Positions 11,101 to 19,819 of a DNA stretch of 64,000 bases are shown here, one piece after another. Each line of letters begins with the position of its first letter. The stretch's first letter is position 1. The position numbers were made by a program, and so were the translations under genes. Source of the DNA: Bradyrhizobium sp. PSBB068 (lineage in GTDB: Bacteria > Pseudomonadota > Alphaproteobacteria > Rhizobiales > Xanthobacteraceae); contig CP069300.1 in the NCBI GenBank assembly GCA_016839165.1, positions 7,388,001-7,452,000 on the forward strand, in the 5' to 3' direction. The notes under the pieces are model-generated. The model did not search any database. It was not told the origin of the DNA and worked only from the letters and a program-made list of their open reading frames with translations.

Positions 11101-12219
11101 TTACACCCGCATCGGCATCAGCACGTAGAGCGCGCCCTTGCTGTCCTTGTCCTGCACCAGGGTCGGCGAGCCAGGGTCGGCGAGCTTCAGCACCGCGACC
11201 TCGCCCTCGATCTGGGCGGCGATGTCGAGCAGATAGCGCGAGTTGAAGCCGATATCGAGCGCATCGGAGGCGTACTCGACCTCAAGCTCCTCGGTGGCGC
11301 TGCCGGAATCCGGATTGGTAACCGAGAGCACCAGCTTGCCCGCGGACAGCGCGAGCTTCACCGCGCGGCCGCGTTCGCTGGAAATGGTCGAGACGCGGTC
11401 GACGGCGGCCTCGAAATCCTTCTTGTCGACCACCAGTTCCTTGTCGTTGTTCTGCGGAATGACGCGGCCGTAGTCCGGGAAGGTGCCGTCGATCAGCTTC
11501 GAGGTCAGCACCACATTGCCGAGGGTGAAGCGGATCTTGCCGTCCGACAGCTCGATCGAGATCTCGGCGTCGTCGCCCTCGATCAGCCGCTGCACCTCAC
11601 CGACCGTCTTGCGCGGCACGATCACGCCGGGCATGCCGGCTGCGCCGCTGGGTAGCGGAAGGTCGATCTGGGCCAGGCGGTGGCCATCGGTCGCGACGCC
11701 GCGCAGGGTTGCGGCCTTGGCGCTGCCCGCGGCGTGCAGATAGATGCCGTTCAGGTAGTAACGGGTCTCTTCGGTCGAGATCGCGAACTGGGTGCGGTCG
11801 ATCAGGCGCTTGAAGTCGGACGCCGGCAGCGAGAACGAATGCGTCATGTCGCCGGCGGCAAGGCCGGGGAAATCGCTCTCCGGCAGGGTCTGCAGCGTGA
11901 AGCGCGAGCGGCCGGCGCGCACCGCGAGCACCGAGCGGTCGCCGTCAGCCTCCAGCACGATCTGCGAGCCGTCGGGCAGCTTGCGGACGATGTCGTAGAA
12001 CATGTGCGCGGGTACGGTGGTCGAGCCGGCGGTTCCGGTTTCGGCCGCCAGGGTCTCGGTCACCTCGAGGTCGAGGTCGGTCGCCTTCAGCGACAATTTG
12101 GCGCCCTCGGCGCGGATCAACACGTTGCCGAGGATCGGGATGGTGTTGCGGCGCTCGACCACGCGATGAACGTGACCCAGCGATTTCAGGAGTTGCGCGC
12201 GCTCGACGGTGACCTTCAT
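11101..12219 (-). CDS. dnaN: DNA polymerase III subunit beta (sliding clamp)
   Basis: The 372-residue protein begins MKVTVERAQLLKSLGHVHRVVERRNTIPILGN, the typical DnaN N-terminus. It ends with DKDSKGALYVLMPMRV, where the M-P-M-R-V C-terminus is the family hallmark. Three clamp-fold repeats are expected over this length. The homodimeric ring tethers Pol III and other enzymes to DNA. It is 264 bp downstream of dnaA, with a hairpin terminator-like structure in between. Confidence 0.98.
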   Translation of the reverse strand: MKVTVERAQLLKSLGHVHRVVERRNTIPILGNVLIRAEGAKLSLKATDLDLEVTETLAAETGTAGSTTVPAHMFYDIVRKLPDGSQIVLEADGDRSVLAVRAGRSRFTLQTLPESDFPGLAAGDMTHSFSLPASDFKRLIDRTQFAISTEETRYYLNGIYLHAAGSAKAATLRGVATDGHRLAQIDLPLPSGAAGMPGVIVPRKTVGEVQRLIEGDDAEISIELSDGKIRFTLGNVVLTSKLIDGTFPDYGRVIPQNNDKELVVDKKDFEAAVDRVSTISSERGRAVKLALSAGKLVLSVTNPDSGSATEELEVEYASDALDIGFNSRYLLDIAAQIEGEVAVLKLADPGSPTLVQDKDSKGALYVLMPMRV

Positions 12220-12413
12220 TGCAATACCCGCCAGATCCCTCAGATGGAAAAGCCGGGCGGCCGTTCAGGGCAGCACCGCGGCGTCGGAAACCCGAAAAGT
12301 CGGATCAATACCGGATTTGATCAAACCCACGGGGGGACCGCAAGGTGGCGCGGATGGCCGGCCGGTGCAAGGGAGACGGGCAGGAAACGGGCCCCGTTCC
12401 CCACGTTTTGGGC

Positions 12414-12453
12414 CGGAAAAAAGTTTAGCCCTCCCCTATGGTAAAGGGGAGGG
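12414..12453 (-). terminator. Intrinsic terminator downstream of dnaA
   Basis: On the minus strand the stem CCCTCCCC / GGGGAGGG (12429-12453, 9-nt loop) is followed a few bases on by TTTTTT (12417-12422 region). It is well placed to end the dnaA transcript 30 bp past its stop and so to separate dnaA from dnaN. Confidence 0.7.
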
Positions 12454-12483
12454 CCATGGAACGCGCTAGAACGACGCGGCGCC

Positions 12484-13914
12484 TTATTCCTGGAGCTGAC
12501 GCTTCAGCGACTCGACTTCCTCCGACAGCGCCGTGTCCTTGGCGACCAGTGCCTCAATCTTGCGCACTGCGTGCAGCACCGTGGTGTGGTCGCGGCCGCC
12601 GAACCTGCGGCCGATCTCCGGCAGCGAGCGCAGGGTCAGGGTCTTCGCCAGATACATCGCAACCTGGCGCGGGCGCACCACATTGGCGGTGCGGCGCGAC
12701 GACAAGAGGTCGGAGCGGCTGACATTGTACTGCCGGGCGACCACGCGCTGGATGTCCTCGATCTTGATCCGCTTCGGCTCCTGCGGGCGGACCAGGTCGC
12801 GCACCTCGCGCTCGGCCATCTCCAGCGTCACCGGCTGGTTGTTGAGCTTGGAATGCGCCAGGAGGCGGTTGATCGCGCCTTCGAGGTCGCGGCCGTTATG
12901 GGTGATGGTGCGCGCCAGATAGTCGAGCACCTCCTCCGGCACGTCGAAGCTTGCGTGGTGGGCGCGGGCCGCGGCGACGCGCGACTTGAGGATGCCGAGC
13001 CGCAGTTCCTCGCCGAGCGAACCCATCTCGACAACCAAACCGCCGGCGAGCCGGGAGCGCACGCGATCGTCAAGGCTTTCGAGGTCCGACGGCGGACGGT
13101 CGGCCGCGATCACGACCTGGCGGCCGGCATCGATCAGCGCATTCAGCGTGTGGCAGAACTCGGCCTGCGTCGACTTGCCCTGCAGGAACTGCAGGTCGTC
13201 GATCACGAGCACGTCGATGCCGCGCAGCGCTTCCTTGAACGCCAGCGCCGTCTGCGTCTTCAGCGCCGCGACGAAGCCATACATGAACTTCTCGGCGGTC
13301 AGATAAAGCACCTTGCGCTCGCCGCCGGAATTGCCGGCCCAGGTCACCGCCTGCAGCAGGTGCGTCTTGCCGAGGCCGACGCCGGCATGGATGTAGAGCG
13401 GGTTGAACATCACGGGGTCGCCGCGGCGTCCCTCTGCGACCTGGCGCGCAGCCGCATGGGCCAGCGTGTTGGAACGGCCGACGACGAAGCTTGCAAAGGT
13501 CAGGCGCGGATCGAGCGGCGAGCCGCCCAGCGCGTCATGGCTGGCCGACACCGGCGCGGTCGCAACCGAGCGCAGTTCGGGCGCGGGGCGGCCATCGGTG
13601 CGCTCGACACGACGCATCTCGACCGGCGCAACCGCTTCCTTTGCCGGCGCCATCGCACGGATCGCTGAGCGCACGGTGAGGTCGATGCGGTGCACTTCGG
13701 GCATCTCGGCCTGCCAGCAGGTGAGCACACGGTCGGCGTAATGCGCCTGGATCCAGCTCTTGAGGAACCGGGTCGGAACCGACAGGTGCACGCTCTCGTC
13801 GTGCACGCTCTCCAGATCCATCCGTGCAAACCAGCTCGTGTAAACGTCCTCGCCAACGCTCGTCCGCAAACGTCCCTTCACCCGCGACCAGCGATCCTGT
13901 TCCGTGTTCGTCAT
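12484..13914 (-). CDS. dnaA: Chromosomal replication initiator protein DnaA
   Basis: A 476-residue protein if translation starts at the ATG at 13914, giving [17 protein letters not shown]. The open frame runs another 70 codons upstream, but that extension has no DnaA-like sequence, so I reject it. Domain I is at residues 1-90 and a variable linker at 90-135. The AAA+ domain has Walker A GVGLGKTH at 178-185 and Walker [11 protein letters not shown] near 235-245. The domain IV DnaA-box-binding signature [15 protein letters not shown] is near the C-terminus. It binds DnaA boxes at oriC and melts the origin. A terminator separates it from dnaN, and the large gap to rpsT lies upstream. Confidence 0.97.
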   Translation of the reverse strand: MTNTEQDRWSRVKGRLRTSVGEDVYTSWFARMDLESVHDESVHLSVPTRFLKSWIQAHYADRVLTCWQAEMPEVHRIDLTVRSAIRAMAPAKEAVAPVEMRRVERTDGRPAPELRSVATAPVSASHDALGGSPLDPRLTFASFVVGRSNTLAHAAARQVAEGRRGDPVMFNPLYIHAGVGLGKTHLLQAVTWAGNSGGERKVLYLTAEKFMYGFVAALKTQTALAFKEALRGIDVLVIDDLQFLQGKSTQAEFCHTLNALIDAGRQVVIAADRPPSDLESLDDRVRSRLAGGLVVEMGSLGEELRLGILKSRVAAARAHHASFDVPEEVLDYLARTITHNGRDLEGAINRLLAHSKLNNQPVTLEMAEREVRDLVRPQEPKRIKIEDIQRVVARQYNVSRSDLLSSRRTANVVRPRQVAMYLAKTLTLRSLPEIGRRFGGRDHTTVLHAVRKIEALVAKDTALSEEVESLKRQLQE

Positions 13915-14623
13915 TGCCTTCGTACTTTTCCAAATCTGAGAGATGATGATGGCGAAAGCGCCGTGCAGGTTCCCTGACACGACGCGACCTCTAGCGGGCG
14001 CGGTCTGCTCCGGACAAAGCTCTCCCGTGTGGCGGCCATGCGCCACGCGACAGATCAGCTGTTTGGAGAAGAGGCGCCCCGCGAGGTCAGCGCGTACTCG
14101 ACGGTCTCTGCGGGTAAGAGCCAACGTCCGAGGAGTTGATTACGGCACCACTGGAGATCTGCACTTCGGCTGTCGTTAGTTCGACTGCAGTGATGATACC
14201 GTAAGGCATAAGTCCTCCCCCTCCCGCCGCGACGTATCGCGGCAAGCTGTCAGCTTGCTGGTGTCTTCAAATTCGAACTGCCGCTACCGAACACCGAAAT
14301 GCCCGGCGCTTCGCCGCCGCGTGTCGTCGTCAACCCGTTCGCTTGCGCCGCGTTCCCGCTGCCGGATTCCGACGGGCGCCCTGGTCTCTCTTGTTCGATC
14401 CCCCAAATTGCCGGGGACATCGCCGGAGAAATTTTGACACAGGTCGACCATCCTCATATCGCTATGAGCCGTCAATCCAGCTTCGCTTGGAAAGCGTCGC
14501 TAACGCACACACCGCCGCCGATTTGTGCGTCCGCCCTTGGGTCTCAAACCGCGCTGATCTGGAGAGCCGTGGGCGTCGCGAACAAGAAATAAATACACCA
14601 AGCGCATTTCCTGACAATCCGTG

Positions 14624-14713
14624 GATTCGACGGGGATCGCGACTCTTCGCAACTGTTGCGGCGTTGCCGATGCGGAGGTGTGAAAGCAAGTTTTTGAATC
14701 ACCGCGTAGAATC
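14624..14713. promoter_or_regulatory. Cluster of four GANTC sites upstream of dnaA
   Basis: GANTC sites start at 14624, 14641, 14696 and 14709 (four in 90 bp), next to the AT-rich part of the dnaA-rpsT gap. In Caulobacter, CcrM methylation of such sites tunes dnaA expression and marks newly replicated DNA. The analogous role here is inferred. Confidence 0.45.
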
Positions 14714-14811
14714 ACGCGTGTCACAAACGATGGTGCAATACCAAAAATTTTTCATAGAAAATTTACATTTGGTCTCGCGCCGGTCATTTTTCCAATCGCT
14801 GTCCGGCACTA

Positions 14812-14820
14812 TGTGCATAA
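14812..14820 (-). promoter_or_regulatory. DnaA box (TTATGCACA)
   Basis: Read on the minus strand this 9-mer is TTATGCACA, which fits the relaxed consensus TTWTNCACA at every position. It lies in the AT-rich part of the dnaA-rpsT gap. A second, weaker match, TTTTTCACG, sits about 20-30 bp to the right. Confidence 0.55.
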
Positions 14821-15061
14821 GTAATTCGCGAAGCGTGATTTTTCACGATTGCTTTTGCAGGGTAACCCCGCCTCGTTTTTTCGACGCGAGATATCCGCGC
14901 GCTATTCCATCTATCTGGCTTAGCGCAGAACAATCTCTGCGCGAGCGCGACGCGTTAAGCATATCTGCCGGTAGAACTACGGACGCGACGAAGCATGACA
15001 TGCGGTTGCGGCAATGCGAACTTTTATCGGGCTATAAAAACTTCCACGAAAGGAGGCGCGA

Positions 15062-15092
15062 CAAAAACAAAAAGCCCGGCGCGAGCCGGGCT
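15062..15092 (-). terminator. rpsT: Intrinsic terminator of rpsT
   Basis: The minus-strand stem AGCCCGGC-TCGC-GCCGGGCT (15073-15092) is followed by TTTTTGTTTTT. It begins about 50 bp after the rpsT stop codon, the textbook position and shape for a Rho-independent terminator. Confidence 0.9.
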
Positions 15093-15142
15093 TCGTGACA
15101 AATGTGTTTTTCAGTCAGCTCGCGCGGCGAGCTTCGCGAACT

Positions 15143-15409
15143 CTACTTGGCGAGCTTGGCGATGCTCTGCGTGAGGCGCGACACCTTCCGGCTGGCGAGG
15201 TTCTTGTGAATGATGTTGCGCTGCGCTGCCTTCATCAGTTCGGGCTCGGCCTTGCGCATCGCCTTGAGTGCCGCCTCGCGGTCGCCGCTCTTGATCGCTT
15301 CCTCGACGGTGCGCACCGCGCCACGCATCTGCGTGCGGCGCGACTTGTTGACGATGGTGCGGCGGGCAATCTTGCGGGTCGCCTTCTTGGCGGAGGTGGT
15401 GTTGGCCAT
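15143..15409 (-). CDS. rpsT: 30S ribosomal protein S20
   Basis: An 88-residue, Lys/Arg/Ala-rich protein beginning [25 protein letters not shown] and containing the helix [28 protein letters not shown]. Length and sequence are typical of bacterial S20, which binds 16S rRNA early in 30S assembly. It has its own strong promoter upstream (15620-15648) and intrinsic terminator downstream, so it is a monocistronic unit. It neighbours dnaA across the large intergenic gap, as in related Rhizobiales. Confidence 0.97.
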   Translation of the reverse strand: MANTTSAKKATRKIARRTIVNKSRRTQMRGAVRTVEEAIKSGDREAALKAMRKAEPELMKAAQRNIIHKNLASRKVSRLTQSIAKLAK

Positions 15410-15782
15410 GGTTCTCTAACTGTCCTTCGGCGGTGATCGCTCAGTGGTCGGGCTTGCGCGCACCGGCCGGTTCAAATCTCGACTCTGATGTATTTGTCCA
15501 AGGTATCGACTTGGGTGTCCTTGAGGCGGCCATGCGAAGAGCGCAAAACTGCTGCCCCCGCATGCGGCACTGTCCAAAGAACAGCGGCGGCAGGATTGCG
15601 CCCGCCGCCATCGGCCGGTCTTATAGATGGCGCAGGCAGCACCGTCAACGCTTTAGGGACCGAAAAAGGGCCTGAAATCGGCCTCGGGAGGGCCGGATAA
15701 GCCGCTGAAGAGGTTGAATTTCCGGGGAGCGCCCGGTAAGGCCTGACGACGCGTGGGGCGCGACAGGGAGTTTGGGTGACGC
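15410..15782. other. Intergenic region with divergent control of rpsT and the small membrane gene
   Basis: This 373-bp gap holds the rpsT promoter (15620-15648) and an rpsT leader of about 200 nt. The right part must carry the promoter for the plus-strand gene at 15783. I see no further gene. Confidence 0.6.
15620..15648 (-). promoter_or_regulatory. Sigma-70 promoter for rpsT
   Basis: On the minus strand TTGACG (15648-15643), a 17-nt spacer and TATAAG (15625-15620) match a housekeeping promoter with ideal spacing. Transcription would start near 15613, leaving an approximately 200-nt 5' leader before the rpsT ATG. That is unusually long for such a small ribosomal-protein mRNA. Confidence 0.75.
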
Positions 15783-16100
15783 ATGATCCGCGGCTTTTTC
15801 CGTCTGATCGGCCTTTTGCTGCTCGCTGGCAGCTTCATCTTCATGGTCTATGACGGGGCCCGCTACGTCGCCGACCAGAGCCTGCGGTTCACCCAATTCG
15901 GCCAGTTCTGGAACGATATCCACCAGTCGAGCCAGCAGGCGTTCCATGCCTGGGTAGATCGCTTTGCGCCCTGGCTCTGGAACGGCGTGATCCGCCTGCT
16001 GCTGGAGCAGCCGGTGTTCGCGGTGCTCGGCATTGCCGGCATCCTGCTGATGATCCTGTTCCGGCCACGCAAGCCGCTGATCGGTTACGCGCGCGACTGA
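15783..16100 (+). CDS. Small conserved membrane protein, function unknown
   Basis: A 105-residue protein with two hydrophobic segments: residues 4-22 (GFFRLIGLLLLAGSFIFMV) and the C-terminal LEQPVFAVLGIAGILLMILF. An amphipathic, Trp/Gln/Phe-rich loop sits between them, and a basic tail RPRKPLIGYARD follows. Topology suggests both ends on the same side of the inner membrane. I do not recognise a named family with confidence. It stands alone, 143 bp upstream of msrA. Confidence 0.75.
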   Translation: MIRGFFRLIGLLLLAGSFIFMVYDGARYVADQSLRFTQFGQFWNDIHQSSQQAFHAWVDRFAPWLWNGVIRLLLEQPVFAVLGIAGILLMILFRPRKPLIGYARD

Positions 16101-16243
16101 GCTGGCGGCGCCCCGGGGTGTAGCATCTCTTCGCCGCAGCCATCAGTAACGGGGCTGCCATCATTCGCGTAACGACATATATAGGTGACAGCCGGCCCGC
16201 AGGCCGCAGCCCGCGTCGGCCGATGTCCCGCCTGGAGGTATCC

Positions 16244-16903
16244 ATGTTGTTCATGCGCAAGACCACCGCGTTGCCAAGCGCCGCCGAGGCGCTGCCCGGC
16301 CGCGCAACGCCGATCCCGACTGCGACCACCCATTTCGTCAATGGCAGCAAACTGACGCCGCCTTATCCGCCGGGCCTCGAGCAGGCGGTGTTCGGGCTCG
16401 GCTGCTTCTGGGGCGCGGAACGCAAGTTCTGGGAACTCGGCGACGGGATCTACACCACCGCGGTTGGCTATGCCGGCGGCCACACGCCGAACCCGACCTA
16501 TGAGGAAGTCTGCTCGGGACGCACCGGCCACACCGAAGTCGTGCTGGTCGTGTTCGATCCGAAGAAGGTCGCCTACGAGAAGCTGCTGAAGACGTTCTGG
16601 GAGAACCACAACCCGACGCAGGGCATGCGCCAGGGCAACGACATCGGCACGCAGTATCGCTCCGCGATCTACACGTTCAGCGACGCGCAGCGCAAAGCCG
16701 CCGATGCGTCGCAGGCGACGTATCAGAAGGCGCTTGCCGCCAAAGGGCTCGGTGCAATCACCACGGAGATCGCACCATCGGGCGAGTTCTATTTTGCCGA
16801 GGACTACCATCAGCAATACCTCGCCAAGAATCCGGCGGGCTATTGCGGGCTTGGCGGCACCGGCGTGTCGTGCCCGATCGGCGTCGGCGCCACGGCCGCC
16901 TGA
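16244..16903 (+). CDS. msrA: Peptide-methionine (S)-S-oxide reductase
   Basis: A 219-residue MsrA that reduces the S-epimer of methionine sulfoxide in oxidised proteins. The catalytic motif GCFWG has Cys54, and the resolving cysteines are in [15 protein letters not shown] near the C-terminus. [24 protein letters not shown] is the conserved substrate loop. I chose the ATG at 16244 because GGAGG (16234-16238) is 5 nt upstream. An ATG 7 codons earlier lacks this site. No secretion signal is evident, so it is probably cytoplasmic. A 15-bp triplicate repeat follows the stop directly. Confidence 0.96.
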   Translation: MLFMRKTTALPSAAEALPGRATPIPTATTHFVNGSKLTPPYPPGLEQAVFGLGCFWGAERKFWELGDGIYTTAVGYAGGHTPNPTYEEVCSGRTGHTEVVLVVFDPKKVAYEKLLKTFWENHNPTQGMRQGNDIGTQYRSAIYTFSDAQRKAADASQATYQKALAAKGLGAITTEIAPSGEFYFAEDYHQQYLAKNPAGYCGLGGTGVSCPIGVGATAA

Positions 16904-16907
16904 TCGC

Positions 16908-16952
16908 GTGGCCTTGCGCTCGGTTGCCTTGCGTTCAGTTGCCTTGCGCTAA
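16908..16952. repeat. 15-bp tandem repeat, three copies
   Basis: The units GTGGCCTTGCGCTCG, GTTGCCTTGCGTTCA and GTTGCCTTGCGCTAA run head to tail, beginning 4 bp after the msrA stop codon. The unit length is a multiple of three but the array is outside the gene. Confidence 0.85.
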
Positions 16953-17060
16953 ATCGACGGGGAGGCGGGATTTCCGGCTCTCCCGCCGGGTCGCGCAAAC
17001 CCTTTATTAACCATAAGTGGTGCAAGACTGGGCTTGTCTCGCCGTTGAGGGATAGGTCCG

Positions 17061-17798
17061 GTGCCAGTTGCACGCGCGTTACGATTGCCGATCACTGCCG
17101 TTGTGGCTGCGCTCGCGCTGTCTGGCTGCATGAGCACGTCCGGTCCCGTTGCGGTCGGCCCGCAAGGTGTCGATACCGTCACCTACGGCCCGGCCTACGC
17201 ATCTGCTCCGGTCGCCGACGGAGGCGGCGGTGGTGCCATCAGCGCACTGCGTTCCGCCTTTGCCGGCGCTTCCCCTGGTTATGGCTATGCCGCCCCGGTG
17301 GTCTATGCCGCCGCACCGGGTGGGCCCGCCGGTTACGACAACTCCTATCATCTCGGCCCGGGCGACAAGCTCCGCGTCGTGGTCTACGGCCAGGAAGGCC
17401 TGACCAACTCCTATGCGATCGATGCAGCCGGTGCGATCACCATGCCGCTGATCGGCTCGGTGCCGGCGCGCGGCCGCACGCCGGCCGGGCTCGCCGGAGA
17501 AATCTCGGCACGGCTGCGCAACGGTTTCATCCGCGAGCCGTCGGTGGCGGTCGAAATCGAATCCTACCGGCCGTTCTTCATCCTCGGCGAGGTCCAAGCC
17601 CCCGGCCAATATCCCTACGTTCCGAACATGACCGTCGAGAGCGCGGTCGCGATCGCCGGCGGCTTCTCGCCACGGGCCAGGCGCGACAGCGTCACGCTGA
17701 CCCACACCGATGCGTCCGGCTCCGGCCGCTTCGTGGTGCCGCTGGGCACGCCGATGAGCCCCGGCGATACGGTGTTCGTCGGCGAGCGTTGGTTCTAG
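17061..17798 (+). CDS. Polysaccharide export lipoprotein (Wza/OtnA type)
   Basis: A 245-residue protein beginning at GTG 17061. The signal peptide ends in a lipobox, ALALSGC (Cys about residue 21), so it is an outer-membrane or periplasmic lipoprotein. The poly-export domain starts at YHLGPGDKLRVVVYGQEGLTNSYAIDAAG and contains IGSVPARGRTPAGLAGEI. A SLBB-like segment follows (PFFILGEVQAPGQYPYVPNMTVESAVAIAGG). This is the layout of the outer-membrane polysaccharide channel component. No tyrosine autokinase, flippase or glycosyltransferase gene is adjacent, so its polymer is unknown. Confidence 0.9.
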   Translation: MPVARALRLPITAVVAALALSGCMSTSGPVAVGPQGVDTVTYGPAYASAPVADGGGGGAISALRSAFAGASPGYGYAAPVVYAAAPGGPAGYDNSYHLGPGDKLRVVVYGQEGLTNSYAIDAAGAITMPLIGSVPARGRTPAGLAGEISARLRNGFIREPSVAVEIESYRPFFILGEVQAPGQYPYVPNMTVESAVAIAGGFSPRARRDSVTLTHTDASGSGRFVVPLGTPMSPGDTVFVGERWF

Positions 17799-17820
17799 TT
17801 TAGGCAATCTCTCTTCTTTC

Positions 17821-17946
17821 GTCATTCCGGGGCGCGCGGAGCGCGAGCCCGGAATCCATTTGTCCGCGCGTCTTGCGGTGGAATGGATTCCGGGCCTGCG
17901 CCTTGCGGCGCATCCCCAGGTGCGCAATTGCGCACCAGGAATGACG
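17821..17946. repeat. Compound palindromic repeat, GTCATTCCGG family
   Basis: Outer ends GTCATTCCGG and CCAGGAATGAC bracket internal inverted segments, including CCCGGAATCCATT/AATGGATTCCGGG and GGTGCGCAATTGCGCACC. It fills the gap between convergent genes. The mosaic of nested palindromes resembles other rhizobial intergenic mosaic elements and could fold into several hairpins. Confidence 0.8.
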
Positions 17947-17963
17947 GGATGGAGAGAGCCGCG

Positions 17964-18638
17964 CTATTTCTGCAAATGCTTCGCGAAGAATTCCATGCTG
18001 CGCGGCCAGGCGATGTCGGCGCTCGCCCTGTCGTAGCTGGCGCGCTCGTCGCAATGGAAGCCGTGCTGCGCGCCGGGATAGATGAAGACCTCGACTTCGG
18101 GCCGCTTCGACTTGATGGTCTCGACATCGCTCAAGGGAATGCCGGCATCCTTCTCGCCGAAATGCAGCTGTGTCGGCACCGCCGGCTTGTCGTCGGCGAA
18201 GCGGATGATGGCGCCGCCGTAATAGCCGATCGCAGCCGAGAGCCCAGACAGCTTGGTGGCGGCCGCATAGGCGATGCTGCCGCCGAGGCAGAAGCCGATG
18301 ATGCCGACCGGCCCGACCGGTTTCACCGCGTCGATCGCCGCCTGGCTGTCGCGCAGCATCGCGGCAAAGTCCGGATTGGCGACGAACTTGCGCGCCTCGG
18401 CGACCTCATCGGGCGAGTAGCCGCTCTGGAAGTTCGGCGTGATGCGGTCGAAGATCGAGGGCGCAATCGCGACATAGCCTTCCCTCGCCAGCCGGTCGCA
18501 GACCGAGCGGATGTGGTGGTTGACGCCGAAGATCTCCTGGATCACGACGACAGCGCCCTTCGGTGCACTGGTGGGCTCAGCGCGATAGGCGCCGAGTTCA
18601 AAGCCGTCCGAAGCCTTCAGTTTGATGTCTTGTCCCAT
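17964..18638 (-). CDS. Dienelactone hydrolase family protein
   Basis: A 224-residue alpha/beta hydrolase starting at the ATG at 18638 (MGQDIKLKASDGFELGAYRAEP). Dienelactone hydrolases use a Cys-Asp-His triad. Here the nucleophile elbow is GFCLGG, the Asp is in LHFGEKDAGIP, and the His is in YPGAQHGFHCD, each at the expected spacing. The opening GAVVVIQEIFGVNHHIRSVCDRLA is the family signature. It may act on dienelactone or other small esters. No chlorocatechol genes are nearby. The next gene upstream, at 18693, is in the same orientation. Confidence 0.92.
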   Translation of the reverse strand: MGQDIKLKASDGFELGAYRAEPTSAPKGAVVVIQEIFGVNHHIRSVCDRLAREGYVAIAPSIFDRITPNFQSGYSPDEVAEARKFVANPDFAAMLRDSQAAIDAVKPVGPVGIIGFCLGGSIAYAAATKLSGLSAAIGYYGGAIIRFADDKPAVPTQLHFGEKDAGIPLSDVETIKSKRPEVEVFIYPGAQHGFHCDERASYDRASADIAWPRSMEFFAKHLQK

Positions 18639-18692
18639 GGTCCATCCTTGTCGTGTCGCGTTTGGGGGTTGCATGAAGATCGTTGACGAGGG

Positions 18693-19034
18693 CTAGCGCC
18701 ACATCCAGTTCTCGCCCCAGTCGCCCTTCCAGCCGGCGAGCCGGCCCTTGCGGAATTGCAGATAGAGACGGTCATGATGCTGGAACAGCCCGCTGCCGCC
18801 GATATCGCGGAAGGTCAGGAAGATCTCGTTGCCGGGCCGCCCGCTGACATAGGTGAGGGGCGTGCCGAGCGCGCGCTGCGCGTCGGCGACACCCATGCCG
18901 AACGCCAGCGGCGTGTGGTTCGACAGCGTCGCGGTGAAGGTTGGTGTGGCCGGGTCGGCGAACAGCCGTGGCTTCCGGGCGTTCGCGTCCGTTGCGGCCA
19001 GCGTCAGCAGCAGAGCGACGACAATCGTCTTCAT
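18693..19034 (-). CDS. Small exported protein of unknown function
   Basis: A 113-residue protein, MKTIVVALLLTLAATDANA followed by mature sequence, with a clear Sec signal peptide cleaved after ANA. The mature part contains ADAQRALGTPLTYVSGRPGNEIFLTF and ends GWKGDWGENWMWR. It is rich in aromatic residues and could be a small beta-sheet periplasmic protein. Its ATG overlaps the stop of the alpha/beta hydrolase as ATGA, so the two are translationally coupled. I do not recognise a family. Confidence 0.75.
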   Translation of the reverse strand: MKTIVVALLLTLAATDANARKPRLFADPATPTFTATLSNHTPLAFGMGVADAQRALGTPLTYVSGRPGNEIFLTFRDIGGSGLFQHHDRLYLQFRKGRLAGWKGDWGENWMWR

Positions 19035-19819
19035 GAGGCGGCCTTTCCAGGCGCGTTTGCCGCGAGACCGTCGAGGAACGGCAGCACGGCGTCGATGAAG
19101 GCTTTCGGCTGGTCGATGTTGACCGCATGGCCGGCGTTCGGGATCACCGCCTTCTGCGCGCCCGGGATCTTTGCCGCCATATAGTCGGAGGCCGCCAGGA
19201 ACGGGGTGTCGTCGGCGCCGACCACAACCAGCGATGGCACCTTGATCGCGGGCAATGACTCGATCACCCGCGCGTCGCGCTGCGCCAGCATGCCGCGCGC
19301 GGCAAGCGCGAGGCCGCGGGCGTTGCGATGCGTGACCGACGCGCGCTCGGCGCTGAGCGACTTCAGCACCTCGAGCCCTTCGCGATCGAAGCGATCGCCG
19401 GTGTCGCGGGCGCGCTTGTTCCAGGCCTCGCGGGCGTCGTCCTTCTTGAATCCCGGGCCGGTGTCGATGATCAGCAGCGCACGCACCCGCGCAGGGTGAG
19501 CGCGATGAAAGGCGAGCGACATGTAGCCGCCGAGCGAAAGGCCGCCGACAACAGCCGTGTCGGCGCCGGCGGCATCGAGCAGGGCGGCGATGTCGCCGAC
19601 CGTCAGGGCTTCGCTGTAGGCATCCGGATCGTCGGGGTAGTCGGATTGGCCGTGCCCGCGCATGTCCCACAGGATCAGCTTGTGCCGCTTCGACAGCGCC
19701 TCGATCTGGCCCTGCCACATCGCCGACGTCGATGAGTAGCCATGGGTGAGGATCAAAGGCGGACCGCTGCCGTGAATCTCGTAATAGATATCGACGCCGC
19801 TACGGTTGAGCTTGGCCAT
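19031..19819 (-). CDS. Alpha/beta fold hydrolase
   Basis: A 262-residue protein of the epoxide hydrolase/haloalkane dehalogenase/esterase-like superfamily. It has the oxyanion segment LILTHGYSSTSAMW, the nucleophile elbow VVGGLSLGGYMSLAFH (Ser in GLSLGG), an Asp in VVVGADDTPFL and a C-terminal His in IPNAGHAVNIDQPKAF. The pattern resembles 3-oxoadipate enol-lactonase-like hydrolases, but I cannot fix the substrate. It is the first gene of a coupled pair with the small exported protein. Confidence 0.9.
   Translation of the reverse strand: MAKLNRSGVDIYYEIHGSGPPLILTHGYSSTSAMWQGQIEALSKRHKLILWDMRGHGQSDYPDDPDAYSEALTVGDIAALLDAAGADTAVVGGLSLGGYMSLAFHRAHPARVRALLIIDTGPGFKKDDAREAWNKRARDTGDRFDREGLEVLKSLSAERASVTHRNARGLALAARGMLAQRDARVIESLPAIKVPSLVVVGADDTPFLAASDYMAAKIPGAQKAVIPNAGHAVNIDQPKAFIDAVLPFLDGLAANAPGKAAS

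Larger units (their letters stand above)
13915..15142. other. 1.2-kb gene-free region between dnaA and rpsT; candidate dnaA control region or origin
   Basis: No open frame here looks like a protein, and the GC content drops, most clearly at 14690-14880 (runs such as AAAAATTTTT and GAAAATTTACATTTG). It holds a good DnaA box at 14812-14820, a weaker 8/9 box (TTTTTCACG) close by, four GANTC sites at 14624-14713, and the rpsT terminator at its right end. The dnaA promoter must also be here. These are features of an initiator-gene upstream region and possibly of oriC. However, one good DnaA box is thin evidence, and in several alphaproteobacteria oriC is not next to dnaA. Confidence 0.5.

Noticed and set aside
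13915..14124. 70-codon N-terminal extension of dnaA
   Set aside because: The extension has no DnaA-like residues and lacks a ribosome-binding site. The MTNTEQDRW start at 13914 matches typical family N-termini.
14343..15098. 251-codon frame in the dnaA-rpsT gap
   Set aside because: Composition is Ser/Arg/Phe-rich with no domain, and it runs through the AT-rich region and a terminator. It is a chance frame.
13915..15142. Calling the dnaA-rpsT gap the chromosomal origin
   Set aside because: Only one full DnaA box is visible, and origins of several alphaproteobacteria are not next to dnaA. I keep it as a candidate only.
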